A stretch of 64,000 nt of DNA from Janthinobacterium psychrotolerans (GTDB lineage: Bacteria > Pseudomonadota > Gammaproteobacteria > Burkholderiales > Burkholderiaceae_D), in contig NZ_LOCQ01000056.1 in the NCBI RefSeq assembly GCF_001677885.1, positions 1 through 64,000 on the forward strand, in the 5' to 3' direction. Under the pieces are notes generated by a model, which was given only the letters and a program-made list of their open reading frames with translations, did not search any database and had not been told where the DNA came from. Of the stretch, positions 8,655 through 16,339 are shown piece after piece; position 1 is the first letter of the stretch, and each line of letters starts with the position of its first letter. Made by a program: the position numbers and the translations under genes.

Positions 8655-9925
8655 TCCGCATCGCCGAAACCGATTTCAACCAGGTCGACTGGAACGAGTG
8701 GCGCACGCCGCTGCTGCAGTTCAGCCTTGCCAGCGGCCTGGTGGTGTCGGCCTATGACATTGCCGGCGCGCGCCAGATCGGCCCGCTGCTGTCGACGCGC
8801 ACGGCGCGCTTTCTTGGCACGTCGAGCCTGTGGCGCGACGATGGTCCCGGCGCCGCCATCGAGCGCCATATCGTGGCGGCGATGGCGGCCGGCCAGGACG
8901 AGGCCGATGAGCTGTTCCACGGTATGCGCATCTGCTCGCTGCCCCTGACGCGCGCCGGCGTGCGCTATGGCGCGCTGTTGTTTGGCTGGTGCATGCGCGA
9001 CTTCAGTTCGCCGATGGCCTGCGAGCAGCTGGCGGCGCTGATCGACGTGCCGGGCCACGCGCTGTGGAACGAAGTGCGGCTCGAGTCGCCGCTGACGGAC
9101 GCGCGCCTGGCCACTTACCGCGAATTGCTGCGCACCCTGGCCAGCTCGCTGGACCGCCAGCGCGACACCATTGACGAGCTGAACCGTGTCAGCCGCACCC
9201 GCGACGTGTTCCTGGCCACCGTCTCGCACGAAATGCGCACCCCCTTGTCGGCCCTGTCGATGCGGGTCGACCTGCTGCTGCACACCTTGCAGGACATGCC
9301 GCCGGCGCTGCAGGCGTCCCTGCTGGCCATGCGCGTGCATGTGCGCCAGGAAGCGGCCATGGTGGAAGACCTGATCGACGCGGCGCGTACCCTGACGGGC
9401 ACCATGTCGATTGCGCGCGTGCCCGTCTCGCTGGGGCGCATCGTGCGCGACGCCGTGTCCACCATCGAAACCAACGCCAACGAAAAACGCATCGTCTTTT
9501 CCGTCATGCCGGCCAATTATGGCGACCATATCGAACTCGAGGCCGATCCGCGCCGCCTGCAGCAGGTGCTGTGGAACCTGATGCTGAACGCCATCAAGTT
9601 CACGCCGCCGGGCGGCAGCGTGGGGCTGAACATCGCCAGCGACTTTGACGGCGTGCAGATCCGCGTGCACGACAGCGGCCAGGGCATCGCTCCCGAAGAC
9701 CTGCCACACGTGTTCGGCGCGTTTACCCTGCAAAGCCATGCCAATGCCAGTGGCCTGGGCCTGGGGCTGTATATTGCGCGGCGCATCGTCGAGCTGCATG
9801 GCGGCGCCATTACCGTCAGCAGCGCCGGCAAGGACCAGGGCACCAGTTTTACCATTTACCTGCCGTCGCGCCAGGCCGCCCTGCTGGGCCATTCTGGCGC
9901 CCTGCCGCCCTCACTACCTGCCTGA
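8651..9925 (+). CDS. Sensor histidine kinase paired with the KaiC-like ATPase
   Basis: A 424-residue soluble kinase starting at GTG 8651 inside the upstream stop codon. Residues 1-155 form an input region without a recognised motif. It is likely PAS- or GAF-like, judging from the hydrophobic-strand pattern around GVRYGALLFGWCMRD. HisKA follows with H193 (ATVSHEMRTPLSALS). The HATPase has the N box NLMLNAIKFT and the G boxes DSGQGIAPED and GLGLGLYIARR. There is no receiver domain. The overlap with the KaiC-like gene suggests that the ATPase gates or senses for this kinase, as proposed for bacterial KaiC-kinase pairs. No response regulator lies beside it. Confidence 0.88.
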   Translation: MIRIAETDFNQVDWNEWRTPLLQFSLASGLVVSAYDIAGARQIGPLLSTRTARFLGTSSLWRDDGPGAAIERHIVAAMAAGQDEADELFHGMRICSLPLTRAGVRYGALLFGWCMRDFSSPMACEQLAALIDVPGHALWNEVRLESPLTDARLATYRELLRTLASSLDRQRDTIDELNRVSRTRDVFLATVSHEMRTPLSALSMRVDLLLHTLQDMPPALQASLLAMRVHVRQEAAMVEDLIDAARTLTGTMSIARVPVSLGRIVRDAVSTIETNANEKRIVFSVMPANYGDHIELEADPRRLQQVLWNLMLNAIKFTPPGGSVGLNIASDFDGVQIRVHDSGQGIAPEDLPHVFGAFTLQSHANASGLGLGLYIARRIVELHGGAITVSSAGKDQGTSFTIYLPSRQAALLGHSGALPPSLPA

Positions 9926-9929
9926 AGGA

Positions 9930-10829
9930 ATGCGTTTGAAACCTGTCTCCCTGCTGCTGGCACTGTGCTGCCTGTTCAATCAAGCCCAGGCCGCCAGCGC
10001 GCCTGTCCCGTATGCACTGCCCGATACCGAAGTGCGCGACATCCGCGCGCAAGCCTTGCAGCGCGACTATCAATTGTTTGTCGCCCTGCCCGACTCCTAC
10101 CGCGAGGGCGCCAGGCGCTATCCGGTGGTATTCGTGGTCGATGCCGATTATTCGTTTGCCGTGGTGCGCAATCTTGCCCAGCGCCTGGCCAGGCATGCAG
10201 GCATGGAAGAAGTCATCGTGGTGGGCTTGTCGTATGCCAAGGGCGATGGCGGCGTCTACAGCCGCCGGCGGGACTATACGCCGACCACGCCGCGCAAGCA
10301 TGACTACCGCTCGGACATGCCGGGCCGCCAGCCGGCCTTCGGCGAAGCGCCCGCCTACGCCAAATTCATCTCCGGCGAGGTGTTTCCCCTGATCGCCAGC
10401 CAGTACCGCGCCAACATGGGCCGCAAGATTTTCGTCGGCCATTCCTACGGCAGCCTGCTGGGCCTGCAGATCATGCTGACCGAACCGCGCACCTTCGAGC
10501 ATTACATCCTCGGCAGCCCGTCGCTGTGGTACGACGCCGGCGTGATGTTCGACCGCGAGCAAGCTTATGCGAGCAGCCACAAGGACCTGCCCGCTTCCGT
10601 GTTTTTCGGCATCGGCGGCCTGGAGCGCCTGCCGGCAGGCAAGAAACGTTCACGCTCCGAAGAAGACGCCGACATGGTGGCCGACCTGAAAGAGTTCAAC
10701 CAGAAACTGACTTCGCACAAGTTCGCCGGCTTGAGCACGCGGGTGCGCGTGTTCGACGACGAAGACCATGCCAGCGTGTTTCCGCTGGTGCTCACGCACG
10801 GTTTGCGCGCCTATCTCAAATCAAAATAG
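9930..10829 (+). CDS. Secreted alpha/beta hydrolase (esterase D / Fes-like family)
   Basis: A 299-residue enzyme with a signal peptide (MRLKPVSLLLALCCLFNQAQA, cleavage about residue 22), so it is probably periplasmic or exported. The nucleophile elbow GHSYGS places Ser at residue 172. An acidic residue and His near DDEDHASVFP complete a likely catalytic triad. The fold resembles the esterase-D/putative siderophore esterase family (PF00756), which cleaves ester substrates; the actual substrate is unknown. I chose ATG 9930 because AAGG lies just ahead of it at 9925-9928, 4 bp after the kinase stop, so the three genes probably form one operon. Its end overlaps the convergent MocR gene by 9 bp. 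Confidence 0.85.
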   Translation: MRLKPVSLLLALCCLFNQAQAASAPVPYALPDTEVRDIRAQALQRDYQLFVALPDSYREGARRYPVVFVVDADYSFAVVRNLAQRLARHAGMEEVIVVGLSYAKGDGGVYSRRRDYTPTTPRKHDYRSDMPGRQPAFGEAPAYAKFISGEVFPLIASQYRANMGRKIFVGHSYGSLLGLQIMLTEPRTFEHYILGSPSLWYDAGVMFDREQAYASSHKDLPASVFFGIGGLERLPAGKKRSRSEEDADMVADLKEFNQKLTSHKFAGLSTRVRVFDDEDHASVFPLVLTHGLRAYLKSK

Positions 10830-12218
10830 GCTTGCAGCGATCACGCCGAGGCGGCGCAGGGCCGCGTCGATCGACTGGTCAAAAGGCAAGCCGCAACTGA
10901 GCCGCACATGGTCGCGGTAGTCGCCATTGCCTGAAAATACATGGCCGGGCATGACGCCCACCCCTTGCGCCAGGGCTGCGCGCGAAAACACGGCCGCGTC
11001 GCTGCCGGCCGGCAGCTGTATCCATAGCGACAAGCCGCCACGCGGCTCGCCCATGCGGGTGCCAGCCGGCCAGTGCCGGTCGATGGCGGCGCGCATGTGG
11101 CTGGCGTTGCCGGCCAGCGCGCGGCGCAGCTTGCGCAAATGGCGCTCGAGGTCATGGCGCGCCAGGTAGTCGCTGATGGCCAGCTGCGGCAGGGCCGCAT
11201 TGCCGACCGTGGAAAAATACTTGGCGCGCAGTAACTCGCCGGTCCAGGCGCCGCCCAGCATCCAGCCCACGCGCAGGCCCGGCGACAAGGTCTTGGAAAA
11301 CGAGGTGCAGGTGATCACGGCGCCGCCATCGTTCCAGCGGCGCAACGGTGGCGGGCGGCTGTCGTCCCAGGCCAGGTCGCCATAGATATCGTCCTCGACG
11401 AGTACCGTGCCGTGGTGCGCGCAGCAAGCCAGCAGCGCCTGCTTGGTGTCGTCATCGAGGCTCAAGCCCAGCGGATTGGAAAAATTCGGCACCATCACCG
11501 CTGCGCGCACCGCTTGCTTAGCCAGCAGGCTCTCCAGCAAAACCAGGTCCAGCCCGCCATCGCGCAAGCGCGGCAACTCCAGCACTTGCAGCCCCAGTGT
11601 CGCCACCGTTTGCAAGATGCCCTGGTAGGTCGGCGTTTCGACCAGCACGATGTCGCCGGGGCGCGTCAGCACGCGCAGGGCCATGGTGATCGCTTCCATG
11701 GCGCCGGCCGTGACAATGATTTCATCGGCGTCCACCGTCACGCCCATGCTGGCGTAGCGCTGGGCGATCTGGCGGCGCAGCGGCGCGTAGCCTTGCGGCG
11801 GCGCATAGCCGAGCGACTGCTCGCGATGGCGGCGCAAGCTGCGCGACAGCGCGGCGGCGATGGTGGCGTCAGGCAACAACGACGGCGCCGGCCGCGCCGC
11901 ATGCAGCGGCAATATCGTGGCGTTATCGTCAACCAGCAGCAGATCGAGCAAGGCCGGGTTGCTGATCAGGGCCGGCGCGCGCGGCGGCGGTACGGTCGAG
12001 ATCAAACCCTGGCCGGCGACGCGCACGAAATAGCCGATGCGCGGGCGCGCCTCGGCCAGCCCTTCGCGCTCGAGCTGCAAGCACGCTTGCACGGCCGTCG
12101 CCGCGCTGACCTGATGGCTGGCGGCCAGCTGGCGTATCGACGGCAGCCGCTCGCCAGGCCCCAGGCCGCCCTGCTGTATCTGCAGGCGCAACAACCGGGC
12201 CAGGTTTTTGTAAAGCAT
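10821..12218 (-). CDS. MocR/PdxR-type GntR regulator with aminotransferase domain
   Basis: A 465-residue fusion. Residues 1-75 are a GntR winged helix (GERLPSIRQLAASHQVSAAT), and residues 100-460 are a class-I aminotransferase fold. The PLP lysine is K309 in SFSKTLSPGLRVGW. Also visible are the PTYQGIL and NFSNPLG stretches of the fold. Such regulators sense PLP or an amino-acid-like adduct and usually control the gene they face. Here that is the EamA exporter starting 103 bp away on the other strand. I chose the ATG at 12218 (MLYKNLARLL) because DNA upstream is shared with the divergent promoter. Confidence 0.9.
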   Translation of the reverse strand: MLYKNLARLLRLQIQQGGLGPGERLPSIRQLAASHQVSAATAVQACLQLEREGLAEARPRIGYFVRVAGQGLISTVPPPRAPALISNPALLDLLLVDDNATILPLHAARPAPSLLPDATIAAALSRSLRRHREQSLGYAPPQGYAPLRRQIAQRYASMGVTVDADEIIVTAGAMEAITMALRVLTRPGDIVLVETPTYQGILQTVATLGLQVLELPRLRDGGLDLVLLESLLAKQAVRAAVMVPNFSNPLGLSLDDDTKQALLACCAHHGTVLVEDDIYGDLAWDDSRPPPLRRWNDGGAVITCTSFSKTLSPGLRVGWMLGGAWTGELLRAKYFSTVGNAALPQLAISDYLARHDLERHLRKLRRALAGNASHMRAAIDRHWPAGTRMGEPRGGLSLWIQLPAGSDAAVFSRAALAQGVGVMPGHVFSGNGDYRDHVRLSCGLPFDQSIDAALRRLGVIAASLF

Positions 12219-12321
12219 GGATAGCTTCCTGTATTTGTCTGTTTTCATCATACCTGCTGCTGTCTTGGTTTGCAGAAAAAAACCATACTGCCTGTTTTCA
12301 CCATCAAGGCTCCGTCCCCTC

Positions 12322-13242
12322 ATGTCCGCTCCCCCGTCTTCCCGCACCACCGCCCTGTGGCAACTGCTTGCCGCGCAATTCCTGATCGCATCGATCGGCA
12401 TCTTTGTCCGCGAAGGCGGCCAGGATCCCGTCACCACCGTGTTTTACCGCTGCCTGTTCGGCGCCCTCTTCCTCGGCGCCTGGGGCGTGGTGGGCGGCCA
12501 TCTGCGCGGCATCCTGCAAGAGCGCAGGCTGGTGCTGGGCGCGGCCGCCTCGGGCGTGCTGCTGGTGCTGAGCTGGGTCAGCCTGTTTGCCGGCATGGCG
12601 CGCTCGTCGATCAGCGTGTCGACCATGATGTTCTACTGCTACCCCTTCGTGATGATGGTGCTGGCGGCGCTGCTGCTGGGCGAACGCACGCGCCCTGCGG
12701 ACTGGGGCTGGACCCTGCTGGCATTCCTGGGACTGGTGTGTTCGGCCCATCCGCAGCGCTTGCTCGCCAGCATGGGCAGCAATTACCAGACGGGTATTGC
12801 GCTGGCCCTGCTGGCAGGCGTACTGTGCGGCTCGTCGCTGCTGCTGTCGCGCCAGGTGGCCAGGCAGAGGGCCATCGCCGTGGTTTTTCTGCAATGCTGC
12901 GTGGGCGCCGCCATGCTGGCCGGGTTTTCCAGCACCACGGTGCTGCAAGCCGGCAACCACTGGTACTGGCTGGTGGGCCTGGGCATCATCCACAGCGGCC
13001 TGGCTTATGTGCTCAGCTATAGCGCCTACCGCCATCTGGCGGTGGCGACGATCGCCGTGCTGTCGTTTGGCTATCCCTTGCTGGCTTTGCTGCTTGATTT
13101 CCTGGTGTATGGCCAGCGGCTGGCCCCGGTGCAACTGGCGGGTGTGGGACTGATCGTGCTGGGCAGCCTGGGCGTCAGCCTGAAGCTGTCGCTGTTCAAA
13201 GTGCGTCGAGCTTCGCCAGCATCACGCGCGCCTGCTCCGTAA
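12322..13242 (+). CDS. EamA-family (DMT) transporter
   Basis: A 306-residue inner-membrane protein with about ten hydrophobic helices in two EamA repeats, the pattern of drug/metabolite exporters. Clear segments are LLAAQFLIASIGIFV at the start, MFYCYPFVMMVLAALLLGE in the first repeat and a second repeat ending LAGVGLIVLGSLGVSL. ATG 12322 (MSAPPSSRTTALW) gives a normal amino terminus. It faces a MocR regulator, a common arrangement for regulated amino-acid or metabolite exporters, so that regulator probably controls it. The last 47 bp overlap the 3' end of the convergent photolyase gene. Confidence 0.85.
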   Translation: MSAPPSSRTTALWQLLAAQFLIASIGIFVREGGQDPVTTVFYRCLFGALFLGAWGVVGGHLRGILQERRLVLGAAASGVLLVLSWVSLFAGMARSSISVSTMMFYCYPFVMMVLAALLLGERTRPADWGWTLLAFLGLVCSAHPQRLLASMGSNYQTGIALALLAGVLCGSSLLLSRQVARQRAIAVVFLQCCVGAAMLAGFSSTTVLQAGNHWYWLVGLGIIHSGLAYVLSYSAYRHLAVATIAVLSFGYPLLALLLDFLVYGQRLAPVQLAGVGLIVLGSLGVSLKLSLFKVRRASPASRAPAP

Positions 13243-14737
13243 AACCGGCAATGGCGGCATGGTCCATTTTTTCCAGCTGGCGATAGACCATGCCGATGCG
13301 CGGATTGCGTTCCAGGCTGGCCCTGTTGCGCCGGAAAAAATCCCAGTACAGCGCGTTGAACGGACAGGCGGTCTCGCCCAGGCGCGCTTTTTTGTCGTAG
13401 TGGCAGCCCTTGCAATAATCGCCCATGCGGTCGATATACGCGGCGCTCGACACATAGGGCTTGGTGGCCAGGAAGCCGCCATCGGCGAACTGGCTCATGC
13501 CCACTGTATTGGGCAATTCGACCCATTCGAAGGCGTCGATATAGATGCCCAGGTACCAGCGGTGCACCTCGGTGGGGTGCAGGCCGGCCAGCAGCGCGAA
13601 GTTGCCGATCACCATCAGGCGCTGGATATGATGGGCGTGCGCCTCTTCCAGCGATTGCGTGATCGCATGCGCAACGCAGTTCATCTTGGTCTTGCCATCC
13701 CAAAACCAGCGCGGCAAGGGCCGCTGGTGGCCGAAAAAGTTCTTTTCCACATAGTCGGGCATCTGCGTCCAGTACACGCCGCGCACATATTCGCGCCAGC
13801 CGAGGATCTGGCGGATAAAGCCTTCGACGGCCGCCAGCGGCGCGGCGCCGGCCTCGCAAGCGGCTTGCGCGCGCTCGACCACCTCGCGCGGCTGCAGCAT
13901 TTTGACGTTCAGCGCAAACGACAGCAGCGAATGGAACAGCCGCCAGGCCTTGCTGCTCATGGCGTCCTGGAAGTCGCCGAAATGCGGCAGGCCGCGTTCG
14001 ACAAAGGCGTCGAGTTGCCGTAGTGCTTCGGCGCGGTTCAATGGCCATGGCAGCCGGTCCGCCTGCGGATCGCCGAAGCTGTTCACGCCGGCGTCGACGA
14101 TGGACTGCCACAGCGGGCGATGGTCGTGCGGCGTGCGCGCGTCCGGCGGTTCGGCCGGCACGCCGCGCCATGGCTTGCGGTTATCGTGGTCGAAATTCCA
14201 CTGCCCGCCGGCCGGCTGCTTGGCGTCTTCCATCAGCACGCCGTGCTTGACCCTCAGCTGGCGGTAGAAAAACTCCATCAGCCACTGCTTGCGGCCTTTG
14301 AAGATATCTGCCGCTTCATGGCGGCTGGTATAAAAATGATCGGTGTCGTCCATCCGCCACGGCACCTTCGAGGCGCGGCCGTGCAGGTAGAGCTGTTGGT
14401 CCAGCCGCCATTCGTCGGGCGCCTGGTATTGCACCGAGGTAGCGCCGTATTCGGCCGCCAGCGCGTCGAGATTGGCCGTGATCGCCCGCGCGCTGGGCGG
14501 CTGGTCGATGCCGATATAGTGAACACGGTGGCCGGCCGCGCGCAACTGGCGCGCAAAATCGCGCATGGCGGCAAAGATGGCGAGGATCTTTTGCGCATGG
14601 TGCAGCACGTAATCGGTTTCCTGGCGCACTTCCATCAGCACATAGACGATGCTGTCGTCGACCTCGGTGAACCAGCGGTGCCGCGCATTGAGCTGGTCAC
14701 CCAGGACCAGGCGCAAGGTCATGTCATTGTTGCTCAT
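13196..14737 (-). CDS. phrB: Iron-sulfur bacterial cryptochrome / (6-4) photolyase
   Basis: A 513-residue member of the FeS-BCP group of photolyases, which repair UV (6-4) photoproducts with FAD and carry a 4Fe-4S cluster. The amino end LRLVLGDQLNARH is the family signature for the antenna-binding domain. Four cysteines at 354 (NCVAHAI), 442 and 445 (YCKGCHYDKK) and 458 (ETACPF) fit the cluster ligands of Agrobacterium PhrB (350, 438, 441, 454 from memory), with every interval identical. The FAD-binding region includes GLHPTEVHRWYLG. It is translationally coupled to the GNAT gene upstream by a 4-bp overlap (14734-14737). The end overlaps the convergent EamA gene. Confidence 0.92.
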   Translation of the reverse strand: MSNNDMTLRLVLGDQLNARHRWFTEVDDSIVYVLMEVRQETDYVLHHAQKILAIFAAMRDFARQLRAAGHRVHYIGIDQPPSARAITANLDALAAEYGATSVQYQAPDEWRLDQQLYLHGRASKVPWRMDDTDHFYTSRHEAADIFKGRKQWLMEFFYRQLRVKHGVLMEDAKQPAGGQWNFDHDNRKPWRGVPAEPPDARTPHDHRPLWQSIVDAGVNSFGDPQADRLPWPLNRAEALRQLDAFVERGLPHFGDFQDAMSSKAWRLFHSLLSFALNVKMLQPREVVERAQAACEAGAAPLAAVEGFIRQILGWREYVRGVYWTQMPDYVEKNFFGHQRPLPRWFWDGKTKMNCVAHAITQSLEEAHAHHIQRLMVIGNFALLAGLHPTEVHRWYLGIYIDAFEWVELPNTVGMSQFADGGFLATKPYVSSAAYIDRMGDYCKGCHYDKKARLGETACPFNALYWDFFRRNRASLERNPRIGMVYRQLEKMDHAAIAGFTEQARVMLAKLDAL

Positions 14738-15180
14738 TGCATCGTCAACAGATAGTAATTGTCGAATTCCTCCTGCCCGACCAGCTTGAAGCCGTGGCGC
14801 AGATAGAAACGGTTCGAGTCGCTGTCGCGCAGCGCGCCCACCCGCAAAGGCAAGGCTTGCGCCCTGGCCTCGTCGATGATGCGCGCCAGCACGCTGGCGC
14901 CCAGGCCCTGGCCCTGGCTGTTGGGGTGGATATACAGATGGTCGAGCAGCAAGGCGTTCGGCTGGGGCCTGACGACCACAAAACCGACGCGCTGGCCGCC
15001 CGCCTCGATATGGCGCGTGTGCGCCGGCGAGTAGCCGGACAGGAAGCGCTCGCGCGCGCGCTGCGGGTCGAAGCGGCCAATGCGCGTCAAGCTGTCGCGC
15101 ATGGCGGCGATGCGCAGGGCCACCAGTTGCTCCGCGTCATCGGGGTGCGCCGCTACCAGCGCGATGGTCGTGCTGTCCAT
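14734..15180 (-). CDS. GNAT family N-acetyltransferase
   Basis: A 148-residue acetyltransferase with the acetyl-CoA motif A (HPNSQGQGLGASVLARII) preceded by the strand NALLLDHLYI, and a final strand with NRFYLRHGFKLV, all characteristic of GNAT enzymes. The acceptor is unknown. Its stop overlaps the photolyase ATG, so both are likely on one transcript. Only 6 bp separates its start from the AI-2E-family gene stop upstream. A three-gene minus-strand operon (permease, acetyltransferase, photolyase) is therefore probable. Confidence 0.87.
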   Translation of the reverse strand: MDSTTIALVAAHPDDAEQLVALRIAAMRDSLTRIGRFDPQRARERFLSGYSPAHTRHIEAGGQRVGFVVVRPQPNALLLDHLYIHPNSQGQGLGASVLARIIDEARAQALPLRVGALRDSDSNRFYLRHGFKLVGQEEFDNYYLLTMQ

Positions 15181-15186
15181 GCCGGC

Positions 15187-16245
15187 TTACTCCGTATGAA
15201 ACTCGCTGGCCGTGGCGAACAGATCCCAGGCGGCGATAAACATGGCCGCCACGATGGGGCCGATGACAAAGCCGTGCAGGCCGAACAGGGCCATGCCGCC
15301 GACGGTGGACAACAACACCACATAGTCGGGCATCTTGGTGTCCTTGCCGACCAGCACCGGGCGCAGCAGGTTGTCGACCAGGCCGATCACCAGGATGCCG
15401 AAAGCGATCAGGGTCACGCCCTGCCAGATGGAACCGGTGGCCAGGAAATAGATGGCGACCGGCGCCCACACCAGCGCCGCGCCGATGGCCGGCAGCAGCG
15501 ACAAAAAGGCCATCAGCACGCCCCACAGCAAGGCGGCGCGCACGTCGAGGAACCAGAAAATCAGGCCGCCCAGGACGCCTTGCGCGATGGCGATCAGGAT
15601 ATTGCCCTTGACGGTGGCGCGGATCACGGTGGTGAAATTGTTGAACAGGCGCTGTTTGTATTTGCGGCTCAGCGGAATGGCGGCGCGGATGCGCGCCGTC
15701 AGCGCGGCGCCGTCGCGCAGCAGGAAGAACAGCAAATACATCAAAATGCCCAGGCTGGTCAGGAAGTCAAACGTGTAGAGGCCAATATTGATGGCCTTGA
15801 CAGCCACCGCCTGGCTCACCTGCGACGCGCCGGCCGTCAGTTTGTCTTGCAGGCTGGCCAGGTTGGCCAGATTGAAGCGGTCGAGCAGGTTGATGGCCCA
15901 GGCCGGCAGCACGTCCATCACCTTGCCAAAGAAGCCGGCCACGGTAATATCGCCGCCGCGCACCATGTCGACCACCGACGCCACCTGGTTGACCAGGGCG
16001 CCCGAGATCAGCGACAGCGGCAGGATCACGATCACCAGGATCAGCAGCAACACCAGCATGGCCGACAAGGTCGCCCTGCCCCTGGTTTTCAGCAGCACCC
16101 AGCGATACACGGGGGCGAACACGATGGCCAGGATCACGCCCCAGAAAATCGCCCCCGCATACGGCAGCAAGATCCAGCCGAAGGCGATGGTGACTATGGC
16201 GAGCAGGAGCAGGAACACCTTTTGTTGCAGTGTGAGTTGGTGCAT
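15187..16245 (-). CDS. AI-2E family (PerM/YdiK-type) membrane transporter
   Basis: A 352-residue inner-membrane protein with about eight helices. It starts with a paired helix segment (VFLLLLAIVTIAFGWILLPY, then AIFWGVILAIVFAPVY). A long central amphipathic region follows (residues 110-190). The carboxyl half contains LPAIGAALVWAPVAIYF and GLVDNLLRPVLVGKDTKM, typical of this family. Members have been linked to export of autoinducer-2, to Na+/H+ antiport and to other solutes, so substrate is not predictable. It is probably the first gene of the operon with the acetyltransferase and photolyase genes. Confidence 0.88.
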   Translation of the reverse strand: MHQLTLQQKVFLLLLAIVTIAFGWILLPYAGAIFWGVILAIVFAPVYRWVLLKTRGRATLSAMLVLLLILVIVILPLSLISGALVNQVASVVDMVRGGDITVAGFFGKVMDVLPAWAINLLDRFNLANLASLQDKLTAGASQVSQAVAVKAINIGLYTFDFLTSLGILMYLLFFLLRDGAALTARIRAAIPLSRKYKQRLFNNFTTVIRATVKGNILIAIAQGVLGGLIFWFLDVRAALLWGVLMAFLSLLPAIGAALVWAPVAIYFLATGSIWQGVTLIAFGILVIGLVDNLLRPVLVGKDTKMPDYVVLLSTVGGMALFGLHGFVIGPIVAAMFIAAWDLFATASEFHTE

Positions 16246-16339
16246 GGGAATGGCTTATTGATAAGTGAAGTTGCGCCATGATAAGCCACTACCGAGTGAT
16301 TGCCTCACACAAATTTCACCGGTGTTCAAACTCGCGCCA

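Noticed and set aside
8360-9892. 510-codon open frame antisense to the kinase
   Set aside because: The plus strand has H, N and G boxes of a histidine kinase; the antisense product is low-complexity.
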